A DNA stretch of 26,551 nt from Lunasporangiospora selenospora (Eukaryota; Mortierellomycota; Mortierellomycetes; Mortierellales; Mortierellaceae): NCBI GenBank assembly GCA_015680635.1, contig JAABOA010000094.1, positions 1 to 26,551 of the forward strand. The letters run 5' to 3'. Every line of letters begins with the position of its first letter. Within the stretch, counting starts at the first letter, position 1. Below are positions 8,687 to 19,448 of the stretch, one piece after another. Both the position numbers and the translations under genes were made by a program. A model generated the notes under the pieces. That model saw only the letters and a list, made by a program, of their open reading frames with translations. It made no database searches and had not been told where the DNA came from.

Positions 8687-11600
8687 TCAGGACTGGTGGA
8701 GACCAGGAACAGTGGGCATCTTGCCGACAGCATGCAATGTCAATGCCAACAACCCACCGTCGGCAATGGCCTGGACTGGCACATATGTCAGCGCAATGTT
8801 CAGGCTTTCCATATGGCCACGCACCAGCCCACTCAAGAGTTGTTCAAATGTTGTCTTGAGCACCGAGACTTCGCCCTGCGTCGCCAATACTCCCTCATCA
8901 TAATAAAGAGTCATCGCCACAACATCACTCCAGCATTTAACTCCCGGTCCCTTCTCACGGACGATATGGTGATCCAATATCCGGTCCATGGCTTGGATCA
9001 TCATAGCTGACATGTCCCTGATCGTGGAGTCTCTCGATGGCCCGTCAATAGAGAGCCCCTGGTCCAGTCCTCGATCAGAACTTCGCTGCGTGACATGAAG
9101 CGACGACAGTAGTGCTGTCAGAGACGAGTTCTGATCTGTGCCTTTGTCCAAGAACAATACAGAAAGAGCAGATAGAACAGGTGATAAGAACCATGATTCA
9201 GTTTTCGTTTTCCAGAGGAGAGAGTTGGCTTTGCTGGTTGCCCCTGATTGTTCCTGATTGGAGGCCGTTTCTGAGGGTGCCTGTTCATGGAATAACGTCA
9301 TAGTTGTGGGTTGGAGTGCTCGTTTCTCGAGCTGGTACTGATCGTCATCGTCCGTGTCGTATCCATCCTGGCCTTCCGAACGCAGAGTCCTGTCAGAATA
9401 GACTTTTCCATGATGCAAAAGTGCTTGCCACTCAACTTGAGCACCCTTGGGCAACGATGGTACACATATGGCCAACACTGGCGCAGACGTTTTCTGAATA
9501 GGAGGATATTAGCTGTTAATGCCTGTAATTCTGGTTCTTTTCTCCAACATTTACCAATGGTCTCATGGTGGGTCAATACCTTGTTCGTGATGTGACTCCA
9601 TGCCGCTCTAACGGGGTCGAAGTGGTCTGGACTATTGACATAAGCAATGCAGAGCGCAGTCCTGTTGATAAGGTCGCTGTTTCGCACTGTAGCAATCTGT
9701 AAAAGATTTCGAAGTGACCAAGCGGTTTCCTTGGCCAATGATGGAGGTTGTGGAATGTTCAAGGTGGATGGTACCATGCCGATTTGCCCCGCAATAAACG
9801 AATGGTAGGCTTGCTGTCAAATTGTCCAAGGGAAGATATCAGCGTCAAATAAAGATTCGCTCTGTTAAAATATTGGCTGCAATCTGGTACTATAGTAATC
9901 TCGACATTCAGCCTACCTCTGTCGCCTGAGAATATGGTCCAATATTGGCTGGAGCCCAGTAAGACATGCCCTGTACATGTAATGTTTGACGCGGTTTGGG
10001 GACAATTGCTTCCTTGTGGATTGCTATACAGTTGACTTGGATCCTGCATGGCTTAGCAAGATTGGCACCCACGCAAGCCCTTGGAGGAGGGTTGATCCCA
10101 AAAAATCTTTTGTACGCTCCATTCACGACCCCGAAATCGGACATATTGGAGACAAAGACTTGCATAAAAACAACTTCAGACCACGAGAGCTCTAGTTTTT
10201 CCAACTTGGCTGTTTGAGAAACAATCTCGGGTTAGGTGGGGTCTACACTCATTGGGTTCCCAAGTAGCAGATTAAAAAAATGGGTGCTCCTTTGCTCAAG
10301 TACAAAACGATACCTTGGACGTTCAATAGACATGTCCGCGTTTCCTCGACAATACTCATATGCTTTTTATCCCTATGACCATCCTCATCATAAGCGGTCG
10401 TCCCTCCGATGGCGCAGGTGATGTTGCCTTGGTGGACATTGAACTTTGACGGGTGGGCACCAATTATTTCCGAGTCTTCACCGGCCAATCCTGATGATTT
10501 CGGAATGTTGAGGGCCTTCTCTTCTGACTCTTGTAGTCCTCTTATCTGCCTTGACTGCACAACCTCCTCAACCGGTGGCATAATCGAATCTGCATCCCAA
10601 ACGGGGTCTAGATTCACATCCGCAACCCAATTCGGGTCCACCTCATCCTCAGCCTTGTCCTCTAGATGCAATTGCTTGAATCGCAAGTAGGCTACTTGGG
10701 CGAAATGGTCATCCGAGTGGATCACAACTTCTGACTCGTCTCTAATAAATATAATCCGCCATTATATTAGCCGTTAAAGAGAGGATCCCATGCAGTTGGC
10801 GCTGAATGACGACTCTTTTGACCCGGACACAAGCGATCTGGACTTACACAACAATTCGGCGTCTAAAAAGAGGACAGTCCAAGGTAAGGGTCTCGTATTC
10901 ACCTCCTTCACCACAGATGTGTAGATCGTACTCCTGGTTCATTCTGCAAAGATGCGGGTACATATCCCCGATGGATTGGCTCAAATGTTGTTTCTTTAGG
11001 CCAATGGCTGCAATCTTGATTAGGACAGCATTCACTCCTGCTTGAGCCATTTCATAGAGTAGCTCTTCTTGATTTCTTTGCCACAGATAGGACAAAGCTA
11101 CCAGACCAAGTCGTCCGCAACTGGTCATCATGGTAGAGTGTACACGGTAGAGAAAAATTCAGTTATTTTCAGCAAATTATAATTATCCCGCACAACTGCA
11201 ATACTGGTATAGTGCACGGACCAATTTTTTGGACAAGAAGCATCTGCGTATCAGCATTGATACCCTTACACATTTTCAACACGGATACGTTGGTAGCTAG
11301 ACAAAATGGCACCAACACTAACTGCCTCCAGATCTGGATGAGCTTCCTTGACTTGCTGAAGGAGCTCAAAAAGGTCCTCAGTCTCGTCCTTTGCTGTGAT
11401 CGTATAGTCATTGCCTTGCTGGATCGGTCCTCCAGTGATATCGCGGCGGTAGAGTGGCAAGTCCATACAGTCTTTGTAAAGATGAATCACATCGTGCCCA
11501 ACAGTCTGGTACATGTACGAGTCAATCTCGTCTTGGTGAAATAAAAGAGCGTTGAAGGAGAAGGAAGCTGATGAGCTTAGAGAGCCATTTTTTCTTTGAA

Positions 11601-11946
11601 AATGTGCAGAGATATCTTGATGATAAGAAGGTCGCCTATCATGCATGTTTTCTTGCTTTATCCTCTCTTTGTATACCTTTTTTTGCCTCAAGGGGTGGAC
11701 GGAGATTGGCAAGAGCAATGACAGTGTGCCCATTGGCCACACATTGCATCAGGTTGTAAAAGCTATCCTTGCCACCACTGAGCCGATTTAATTTAGTTGG
11801 AATTCAAAACGCACAATGATTAGCGAACGGTAAAAAAACCACCCACACCTTTTTAGGGAGGCGAGGAGGGGAATGCAGACTGATTAGGGATCTTGCTGCA
11901 TCCCCAAGGCCCTATTCCAGTACCTGATCAGACCAACGACCCTCAT
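8687..11946 (-). CDS. DPH6: Diphthine--ammonia ligase with C-terminal RidA-like domains
   Basis: Eight exons on minus: 11946..11924, 11777..11677, 11531..11270, 11120..10848, 10741..10314, 10209..9917, 9813..9580 and 9493..8687 (stop TGA), 806 aa. The enzyme amidates diphthine on elongation factor 2, the last step of diphthamide synthesis, in the cytosol. The first exon encodes MRVVGLI plus two bases. Splicing completes the PP-loop ATPase motif SGGKDS. Further marks: NLMQCVANGHTVIALANL, DSYMYQTVGHD, SVGAILSSYQRIRVENVCGR, LWQRNQEELL, EGGEYETLTLDCPLF. Exon 5 holds an acidic linker. Two RidA/YjgF-type domains follow (VFVSNMSDFGVVNGAYKRFF, YWAPANIGPYSQATE; then SLPKGAQVEWQALL), as in yeast and plant Dph6 but not human. 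The junction 9580/9493 has an alternative (9567-9568 donor region to about 9480), equally in frame. I prefer the one given because its acceptor has the better pyrimidine tract. Convergent with uraD, with 87 bp between stops. Confidence 0.93.
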
Positions 11947-12382
11947 TCTGAATCTTGCCGTGCCTTTCGCGTCAATGTCTATTTTTTTCCCTTCATGCAG
12001 AATTACGGGAGTAAGTGACACCTGAGACAGGCATTCGTGACGGTCGTTTACAACTCTTTTTTTTTTGGAGCTCGTGCACCTCCCTTTTGACCTTCGAATA
12101 GGACGCTGGCTCTGACTGAACAGAGAGTACGGAAAAAAAAAAAAAAAAAAAAAGACTCGGCACCATGTTACAGTTCCTTTATTAGGTATTTTGTTTATTT
12201 TTTTTTCCTCGTTGCATTGCGAAACGCATTTTCTCCTTGCTTCAAGGCTCTCTCTCTCTTTTTTTTTCTTTTTTTTCTTTTTCAGCTCCCAAATTTCTCG
12301 GCGCTCAAACACACCGACTCTTTGGAGTCCTTGGAACCCTTGGAAGCCGGCTCCAAAGTGGATCTAGGTTCCCAATAGGATC
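11947..12382. other. Intergenic: DPH6 promoter and 3' UTR of the upstream unidentified gene
   Basis: Contains a run of 21 A at 12133-12153 and several T runs (about 12058-12066, 12197-12208, 12259-12281). No supported gene and no convincing TATA box for DPH6. Confidence 0.5.
12133..12153. repeat. Poly(A) run of 21
   Basis: Uninterrupted A homopolymer on the plus strand. It may be a nucleosome-excluding poly(dA:dT) tract in the DPH6 promoter, or a slippage product. Confidence 0.9.
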
Positions 12383-13081
12383 TCACTTGGCCACAGATAT
12401 GGCGATTGATACCTGTGTTGGTGGAGGAGGAGTAGCCATAATTCTTGAGAGTGCCAAATGACGGTCGATCCAGCCGGGTTCTTCGAAAACGATTTTGGAC
12501 CTGTACTCCAGAGTACCTGCTTGACCATTAGCTGTGGCAGTTGTGGAAGAGGTCTTGCTTTCATGCTGTGGAAATGGTCCCCAGGGAGATGTTGAACCTT
12601 TTCCTTCGAATCGTCTACGACTCTCGGTACAGTCGCAGTCGCAATCACTCTCATCCAAAGTGAACGAACTATCGTGATCGACATCGTCGTGGCTATGGCC
12701 GCTATCAGAACTCTTGTCACTTGATGACAAGCTTGGGGATGAAGCGACAGACATGGGCGACGGCGAGAGCGTTGGGGAAGGGGTAGGGAATGAAGACAGG
12801 GAGAGCGATGGTGACATTTTGGGATACTCGAATGGCTTTACAGTGGTGGAAGATAGAGGGTAAGTTGTATCACAAGTCGGGATGGACGAGGAGAGGCGTG
12901 GCCAACCAATGGCGAGCAGATTAGGTTGTGAAGTTGAAAGCGTGGTATCTGAGTTTCGAATGGCCTTCTGAGGGCGATTTTGTTTGTGACACTGATGTTG
13001 GTGGCCTTGACAGAAAGAACTGTGGCAATGACAGGTAGGGCAGGTATGAGATCCAGAAGAAGAGATTACTTCTGTGGCCAT
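12383..13081 (-). CDS. Unidentified Ser/Pro/Cys-rich protein
   Basis: Single open frame of 232 aa from ATG at 13081 (context gcagATGGCC) to TGA-bearing end at 12383. I do not recognise a family. The N-terminus has a Cys/His cluster CPTCHCHSSFCQGHQHQCHK (about residues 12-31), which could bind a metal. The middle is Ser/Pro-rich (SPSLSLSSFPTPSPTLSPSP), followed by an acidic patch with CDCDC. The C-terminus (FEEPGWIDRHLALSRIM) is the only part that looks folded. No signal peptide or membrane segment is seen. A TATA box on minus lies about 306 bp upstream, giving a long pyrimidine-rich 5' leader that holds an overlapping upstream open frame. The exon end could be a splice point I cannot see. It reads as a real gene by promoter and length, with no function assigned. 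Confidence 0.55.
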   Translation of the reverse strand: MATEVISSSGSHTCPTCHCHSSFCQGHQHQCHKQNRPQKAIRNSDTTLSTSQPNLLAIGWPRLSSSIPTCDTTYPLSSTTVKPFEYPKMSPSLSLSSFPTPSPTLSPSPMSVASSPSLSSSDKSSDSGHSHDDVDHDSSFTLDESDCDCDCTESRRRFEGKGSTSPWGPFPQHESKTSSTTATANGQAGTLEYRSKIVFEEPGWIDRHLALSRIMATPPPPTQVSIAISVAK

Positions 13082-13386
13082 CTGCTTTTCGTTTCGGTAA
13101 CGAAACAAAAAATATATGAGGAAGTGGGGAAGTGAGGAAGTGAAGAAGTGACAGAAAGGACAGCGGAGGCACGAGAGTAAAAGAGGTGTGAGTGCGATGT
13201 GGAATGGTCGTGCCACGCTTGGCGTTGAAGGATGGCCGGTTTCTTAATAATGTAGTATGTGAGGACAAGTGGACATAAAGAAGGAGAAGGAGATGGTAGA
13301 TGGAATGGCTTGGTGCGAGAGAGAAGTAGTAAAAAGGCAGAAGAGAGGCTCTTTGACGAGATATGCAGTAGAGCCTCATGTTCAGG

Positions 13387-13395
13387 CCTTTTATA
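13387..13395 (-). promoter_or_regulatory. TATA box (minus strand) for the unidentified Ser/Pro/Cys-rich gene
   Basis: On the minus strand it reads TATAAAAGG, the same sequence as at uraD. A C/T-rich leader follows downstream on the same strand up to the ATG at 13081. Confidence 0.5.
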
Positions 13396-13751
13396 CATTG
13401 AATATGGGCCTGAAGGATAAAGTCACCTACTCTGTCTCCCTTTCAATCTGTCCAACGTGTGGAGAACAGGGGGTATGAGATCAGAAAAACAGAGATGTGA
13501 CCAGGCCTGTTGATTGTTGTAATCGACTATCCTACGTTGGGTAGCTCCATTCGTTACTGGATCATCGTTGAACTCACTAGTGACAGACTCATGCCCTAAC
13601 CTTTATTCCTACCTTGCACGAAACCTCTTACAATCCGTATGCTAGAAGAAAGTAGATAGCAAAGGCTACATGTTGATAGGGGGAGAGTCGGAGGAGTGTC
13701 GACAACGGCAATTGTGCTCCGACAAATGACAGGAGAAAGGTGGTCAGGGAG

Positions 13752-13805
<54 letters not shown>

Positions 13806-14394
13806 GAGAGGAGGGGGAGGGGGAGAGAGGAGTGTTGATGCACGTCCACAGATAAAGATACCGGACTGATTCATTGCCTACGCTGGGTCGGCTAACTCAG
13901 CAACGACTCCTATAATTCTGAAATGAAATAGGAGACAAACAAAGCGATGACTAGGAGGCTCTGTGTTTAATATAATAGGCACCTCCACTCTGCCAACCAG
14001 GACCCGAAGTGCCAGCCAGGTACCAATGGCAGTCTCCAAACGGGATGATGTGAGCGCTACTGTGTTGGGTAGGAAACACACCAGATGCTGTCCCACCTGA
14101 AGCTATGCTTTTTTTGTGCTTAGCAAACATCGCAGCCCGATATCCTGAGCGACTGTCAAGGAGCACATGAGGAGACGGATCATGTTCTATACCGATGGGT
14201 GAACCGGGAACCAGGGTCACCCACAGGGAGATCACGACGTGTCGTAGATTAATCACGGCAACTGCCCATTCCCCCGTACGTCCCACAGCCTAGCAGGGGC
14301 TGGAAAGTGTATCATGTGTGGCCAGGTTCAGGAACATAATATGTTTGTAGATACAAATTTTCATTATGGGTAACCGTGGAAAAAGATAGATAGA
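13396..14394. other. Stretch without an assignable gene; GA repeat and one unexplained open frame
   Basis: Holds the (AG)23 repeat at 13756-13801. It also has a minus-strand frame open from 14286 to 13951 (about 111 codons, Gly/Ser/His-rich, containing IPFGDCHWYLAGTSGPGW) that begins without an ATG. This could be an exon of an unrecognised gene or a relic. No family is visible. Confidence 0.4.
13756..13801. repeat. (AG)23 microsatellite
   Basis: Uninterrupted AG dinucleotide repeat of 46 bp, followed by impure GA/GGA sequence to about 13830. Confidence 0.95.
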
Positions 14395-16596
14395 TTATTT
14401 TTCAAGCCTCTTTAGGTCGCACTCAAGATGGCCAAGCCAATTCTCCATCTCGTCCAGCTCGTTCGTGTCAATGGAACTCGTTGTTCCCCGACTTCTCAAA
14501 TCAGCTTTGTCTTGAATATTCACACTTTGGCACATGCCTTGGCTATTAGCCTCTGAGGACTCCAGGAGATACCAGTGTCTGGCTGAGATGAACCAATACC
14601 CAAAGATGAATGACAGTGTCATAAACAATAGTATGCTAGCGTAGTTCATGTTCTCTGTTGTGACTGGGTAGTTGCCAGGAACAGAAAAGATAAATGGGCC
14701 AGAAAAGGACCAAAGTATGGCAATAGTGTTGACAGGTGCTCCCCAGCGGCCAAGAGAGAAAGGACCAGGTTGGAACCGGTCTGGTTGAGGGAAAAAGAGG
14801 TGCAAAGCTATAGGAATTGCATAGACCAGACTGCAGAGCAAAGGTGAGGTTCTTGTACTTTGAAGGGTTGACTTCAGTCTTTGACATGTTGAAAACACCA
14901 CCGCTGTGATACTTACTTCAATTCAATAGCAACTGCAGAAGTCAAAGCTTGCAGTGCTGTTGTGTTCCCAAGATATATCAAGCCAAGACTACAAGAAATA
15001 CACACACAAAGCCAGCCAACCCGGGCAGGCTGTCCTTGGTGCCCGACCTTTGATAGATAGTCTGATTTGGGCAGTGCACCTCCAGCAGCTAACTCGAGCC
15101 CTATCTCACCGCACGCCCTTGTGATGCCTTGGCCACAAAAGAAGAAGATACCCATGAAGATCGCAAGGATACAAGCAGCTCCTACACGCCCAACAAGTAG
15201 GATGAAAATCTCTGCAATCGACAAGCCAGAAATTACAGACTTTACGACTGCATCAAAGTCTTTGATGCCATAAAGAAGTGTCAGGATCAGAGTTTCCCCC
15301 ATGGTGAAACTGGCCACAAAGCCAAAAAGGATTCCTTGAGGTACTTTCCAAGCTGCGTTCTCAATATTGTATGATATATGAATCGGCGCGTCAAATCCAG
15401 TTAATGTGAAAGCGCCCTATTGACAATGCAGAGAAGAATGTTGAGATCGGAGCTGGAGGCAAGAGGGTCACTTATTCTAAGCATTTTAAGAGAACTGCAA
15501 ATTCACGAACGCTTACTTGAACCAACCCCAGCAATATGACGTGCAAACTGTTTGTCCAACCTGTTTGGTTCTCAAAATGGGTGAACACCCAATTGGTTGA
15601 TGGAGGCGACTTGTTTGAAGCAATCACGGTCAGTAAGATAATGATTGGCCCCGTGACATGTAATATCACTAAAAGGTGGCAGAGAAGACGCCGATCGTTG
15701 TGAGAGCCCTTTCCGACAGCTTTGACATTTTTCCATCAACCTCTCTCTCTCTCTCTCTCAGCGTACCTGAGAAAAAATCAATATTCAGGTTGCAAGCGTT
15801 GATGACTCCAAATAGGACTGAGACTGCAATATGAATCAATACTGTTATCCATCGTTGTATGACCCAGCCCGTCAACATGCTTATTGTTGCTGTTGCAAAG
15901 ATAGCTAATGAGAAGGCACAACTTGCTGCTCCTGTAGCCTAATTCGAATTCATGCAGTCAAGTGATTGGGAGATACCACCGTGTTCAGTCAATTGGAAAA
16001 AAAAGGAGTACCACACTTGATTTTTCTTTCTACTGCGTTTTCTCCTCTTAACTCTACCGCTTTTCTTGATCCGCAAGAGATATTGGATCCACTGCCCACT
16101 TACGAAAGCAAAAAAGTGTAGCCATCCAACTACCCACGGAGCAATTCGTCGCCATCGAGTTGGTGCTAGTCGACGGCTGTATTCGATTAGACCTCCCTTC
16201 ACTCCTGGGAACCCTGAGGCCAGATTTGCTAATGACAAAGCAATCGTCAAGGTCATGAGGCTCGTAAATGCAAATCCCCAGACCATCATAACTGGCCCTC
16301 CAGAAATGAGGGCTGCTTGGGTGAGGGGTGCTATGCCCGTTCCTACAGAAGCGACGGTCACTGTGGCGGCAATGGCATGAAGTGGCGCTGTAATACGCTT
16401 TAGTAACTTAATATTGGCATCAGTATATAGACAAGGAATTAGTGAGCAATGATTGGACTCTTGAAACGATTAAGTTGAGCGAAGACGCATTCTTTTTTTA
16501 GGGTATTAGGCATACTGAGGGGCGACTTTGTGCATTTTCGCATTTCGTTAGGGCAGGTATGGCAGTCTCTGGCGAGTGGCGTTCGACGAATGACAT
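14395..16596 (-). CDS. Amino acid/GABA permease, APC superfamily (ACT/UGA4-like)
   Basis: Six exons on minus: 16596..16516, 16457..16104, 15938..15767, 15668..15517, 15416..14917 and 14830..14395 (stop TAA), 564 aa, the usual size of the family. The joined frame gives about 12 hydrophobic segments. Family marks: SGGPVMMVWGFAFTSLMTLTIALSLANLA, GFPGVKGGLIEYSRRLAP, FENQTGW, the AFTLTGFDAPIHISYNIENA box typical of GABA/choline-type permeases, CGQGITRACGE, DRFQPGPFSLGRWGAP and a last segment before RHWY. A charged cytoplasmic tail of about 60 residues follows. The 15766..15669 intron contains a GA repeat and removes what otherwise looks like a frameshift. Exon 1 is the weakest part (MSFVERHSPET...), supported by a TATA box 37 bp upstream and phase 0 at both ends. 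The substrate cannot be told from sequence; uptake of amino acids or GABA is inferred. Confidence 0.88.
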
Positions 16597-16632
16597 GGCT
16601 TCAGTGTTGCACTTTAGCGAACGAGAGGCTGG

Positions 16633-16639
16633 TTTTATA
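16633..16639 (-). promoter_or_regulatory. TATA box (minus strand) of the permease gene
   Basis: Reads TATAAAA on minus, 37 bp before the proposed ATG at 16596. This implies a very short 5' leader. If the transcript starts further down, the true first exon may differ. Confidence 0.45.
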
Positions 16640-17819
16640 TGTGCTGAGGCTGGCAGTTGACAGATTCCTGTCATAGGAATGGATTTGATAGACTATGCAG
16701 CGAGAATAACAATGGGTGGGCGTTGGAGAGGTTTTAGCGAGTTGTCAACTAAGAAGAGATTCTTATGGATTGAAGAAGCGAGCTGTAGAGAATGATGACT
16801 CAAACCGGAGTCGAGACGTGGACAATGAGGGTAAGGAAAAGAAGAGTGAAGATGTTCTGAATTAGAGAAGAAGGATAGAAGGATAGACAGCTACACCAGA
16901 GAAGGTTGTCGAGGATACAGAGAACAAAGAAGAAATATGTATTACTGAAAATGGATAGGATTTCATGCGTTTCTCCAGACTGGCCTCACGACCACTACTG
17001 CCTTTGCTCTTGAAATGTCTGAAAATACGGACGGGATTTTGGTTAGACTCTCCAACGGCTCTTCTACTAAGTACCTTGCTGTTAAGGAAGTAGAGGCAGG
17101 AGAAGTGAGCGGCACACCATGTGTTCTTTAAAAAGCACCGTAGAGGATGTCCAGTGAACAATAAAAAAGTTCCCCTTCACCGCTCTACTAACATCCACCC
17201 TTAAACTAACCCATTTGGTAGTTGAGCCACCGAGTGGGCAAATGACCAAGAACGATGATCCAGTCTCGACTATCTTTATCGGCAAATTTTTGTCACTTGG
17301 TCTCTGGGATTACTGGAGAGACATGATTGTTCTACTGAGACCGGCTTATTGGACCATATGATGGAAAACTATGCGGTAGCAAGTTCTCTTTTCCTTGATA
17401 CTTTTCCTTTTCCTTTTTTTGAGCGGGATAGAGATGGGCAAATGAGCAATAGACCCCAGCGATATCGTTTACAAACTGCCTCCTACAGCTTGACCTCGGT
17501 GTGAATAGACCCAGATGCCTTTCTTAGAGACTTCACCTCCTACGCTAACCCCTTCCAATACAATCGTATGCTGTCTAGATTCCCCAAGGTAGACAAGACG
17601 TATTTGAAGAGCATTAAAAGTATGAGCCCTAGTCAATGTGCCTCCACCCTCTCCTGCGATCTACTATGTCAAAAGAGCTCAACCGTTAATGTCACACCCC
17701 TCCCTCTCTCCGTCCCTGTCTCTTCCTCTTTGCTTCCTCACTCTCACTCTTCAAATTTTGAACACGAACCATACTGATCACTTTTTCTTTTCTTCACCTA
17801 TCTATTAGGGTCATGTAAA
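16640..17819. other. Gene-poor stretch upstream of the permease
   Basis: No supported gene. Short minus frames at 16862-17285 overlap in two frames and may be a relic. On plus, 17535-17690 reads RDFTSYANPFQYNRMLSRFP followed by about 30 further open codons, and could be a remnant of the coding sequence upstream of the channel relic. Neither is convincing alone. Confidence 0.4.
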
Positions 17820-19448
17820 ACATTGTTGATATGCTGACATTCTCGCTGGCCCTTGCTGCCAGTGTCAATCTGGTCGTGGATCCATCAAGCTCGCCTGAGT
17901 ATTCATCAGGCCGCTCTGTAAATCTCAATCTGGCTCTGTTCAGTACGTAAACCCTTATCCCCATTATCTTTTGTCGATCATGACGCTCCATTTAAAATTC
18001 TCTCAGTAGCCACTCTACTCTCATATTTATACGACCTCCTTGATCTTGAAACGTAAGCTATTCGAGCTCCGTGTCTTCAAGAGTGTATGCTACTTTGTAA
18101 CCACCATCATCCGAGTCACCTCCAAGATCAAGGTGCTCTTCATAATGTTTGCATATAAGGTTCTTGTTTTCACAGTTGTCATAATACTACATCTGCTTTA
18201 TGGGTGTACTTTTGAGTACTGCGAGAATGCCACCGACATGGATACGGAGTTCCTTTCTCACCTCTTTGGTAATTTCGCAGCAGTACTGTAATCCTTCCTG
18301 GAGTCTTATCCAGCATGGTCATCTTTTGATACTCACCACTTGTTAGCGAACTTGTAACTCTCCATGCCATATTCTCCATCTCTAGTGTGGTCGGTATGAT
18401 CAGATTGGAGATAGTTTGAATCCTGATAACAGAGCTTTCTAGTTCATGATGATTGTGTTATTCTTGATCGGTAAGCCTGGCTCATACTCTCTTCATATCC
18501 ATGTCCAAAACAAAAAAGCCGATCTACGCAACACGGATCCGTCCGAGTTGGCTTCCTGTTCGCTCACCAATTGCTCTCTCCCTGCCTCCTTGCGTTTGCT
18601 ACCTTTCTCAATAATAGCCCTGATCAACAAGGCTTTCAACGGTGGTGATGAGACCTGGTGCCTAGTGTGACTCGAGACGGGACTGAGGGTTGTTGAGACC
18701 ACCGAGGATATCTCATTTACTATTCTAGGTTCGTTTTCTCTGATGTTCATGTGTTAGGATTGCCGCAGTGCAGGGACTACTGGTGAATGGCGATCAGGAT
18801 ACTCACACCAATATCATACGCTTTGTTCTCTTTATGCTAACAGGCTGTGTGTCCCACAGCTGGTTCCCAGAACGTATCTATCTCTCAACTGCGATCTAAA
18901 AGGTACGATCATACGAAGCAAGTACTTTGATAGCAAAGAGGAATTTATCAAGAGGGATGAGAGCGGCAACAAAGGAGATAATGGCCCATTCGGCTTGGAG
19001 TCTACTCTACAACCCTCGGTCCCGTGGGAAGCTTTTGAGGGTCTCTCAAGAACTCTTGGTAGCACAACTACGACCACCATCACACCAGATTCCACTCTGG
19101 CTACCGGAAGCGACACTACATTGACGTTAAGAACCCCAGGTTCAAACACACTAGTCGGGGGAACAGCAACAACAAGCAGGGCAGTTCAACATCTCCCAGA
19201 TGTTCAGACTACTGCACAGCTTGAAGAGTTTCAGAACGAGTTGGTTCAGTTTCGTGGAGAGATTGTGGTATTCAGAATCAAATCTGTATAACTGAGCTAT
19301 GAATGAAGACCCATACAAGCAAAGTGTTGAGAAGCAACTCGAGGAGCAACACGAGGAGCAGAAAGAAGTGCCCCGGGATAGATTTGCCATTATCCCTTCT
19401 GCTACACAGCAGCCAAGAGCAACATCTGCCTCGATAGCCCATGCCTAG
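17820..19448 (+). pseudogene. Decayed ion-transport (TRP-like) channel, C-terminal half
   Basis: Family pieces line up in order on plus but in changing frames. MLTFSLALAASVNLVVD (from 17831) looks like a membrane segment and a clean intron (17943..18006) follows. SYLYDLLDLET then runs into TAA at 18054-18056. One frame over it continues KLFELRVFKSVCYFV and KIKVLFIMFA, then TVVIILHLLYGC and FLSHLFGNFAAVL, ending at TAA 18289-18291: the S4-S5 and pre-pore part. After a scrambled stretch comes ALINKAFNGGDETWCLV, the segment after S6, then TGA at 18668-18670 where relatives have Trp, followed by LETGLRVVETTEDISF. Then FPERIYLS, and a C-tail (PSVPWEAFEGLSRTLG...) and a Gln/Glu-rich coiled coil ending at TAG 19446-19448. 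Large fungal propeller-channel proteins have this order. At least three stops or frameshifts make a functional protein unlikely. The family call is from memory. Confidence 0.68.

Noticed and set aside
12921-13379. 152-codon minus frame upstream of and overlapping the unidentified gene
   Set aside because: Composition follows the pyrimidine-rich leader (Leu/Ser/Pro/Phe runs). Treated as a possible upstream open frame, not a gene.
15668-15767. Apparent frameshift in the permease between two overlapping frames at about 15669
   Set aside because: A GTACGC donor and a CCTTTTAG acceptor remove exactly this stretch and join FFS to VILHVTGP in frame, as expected for the family.
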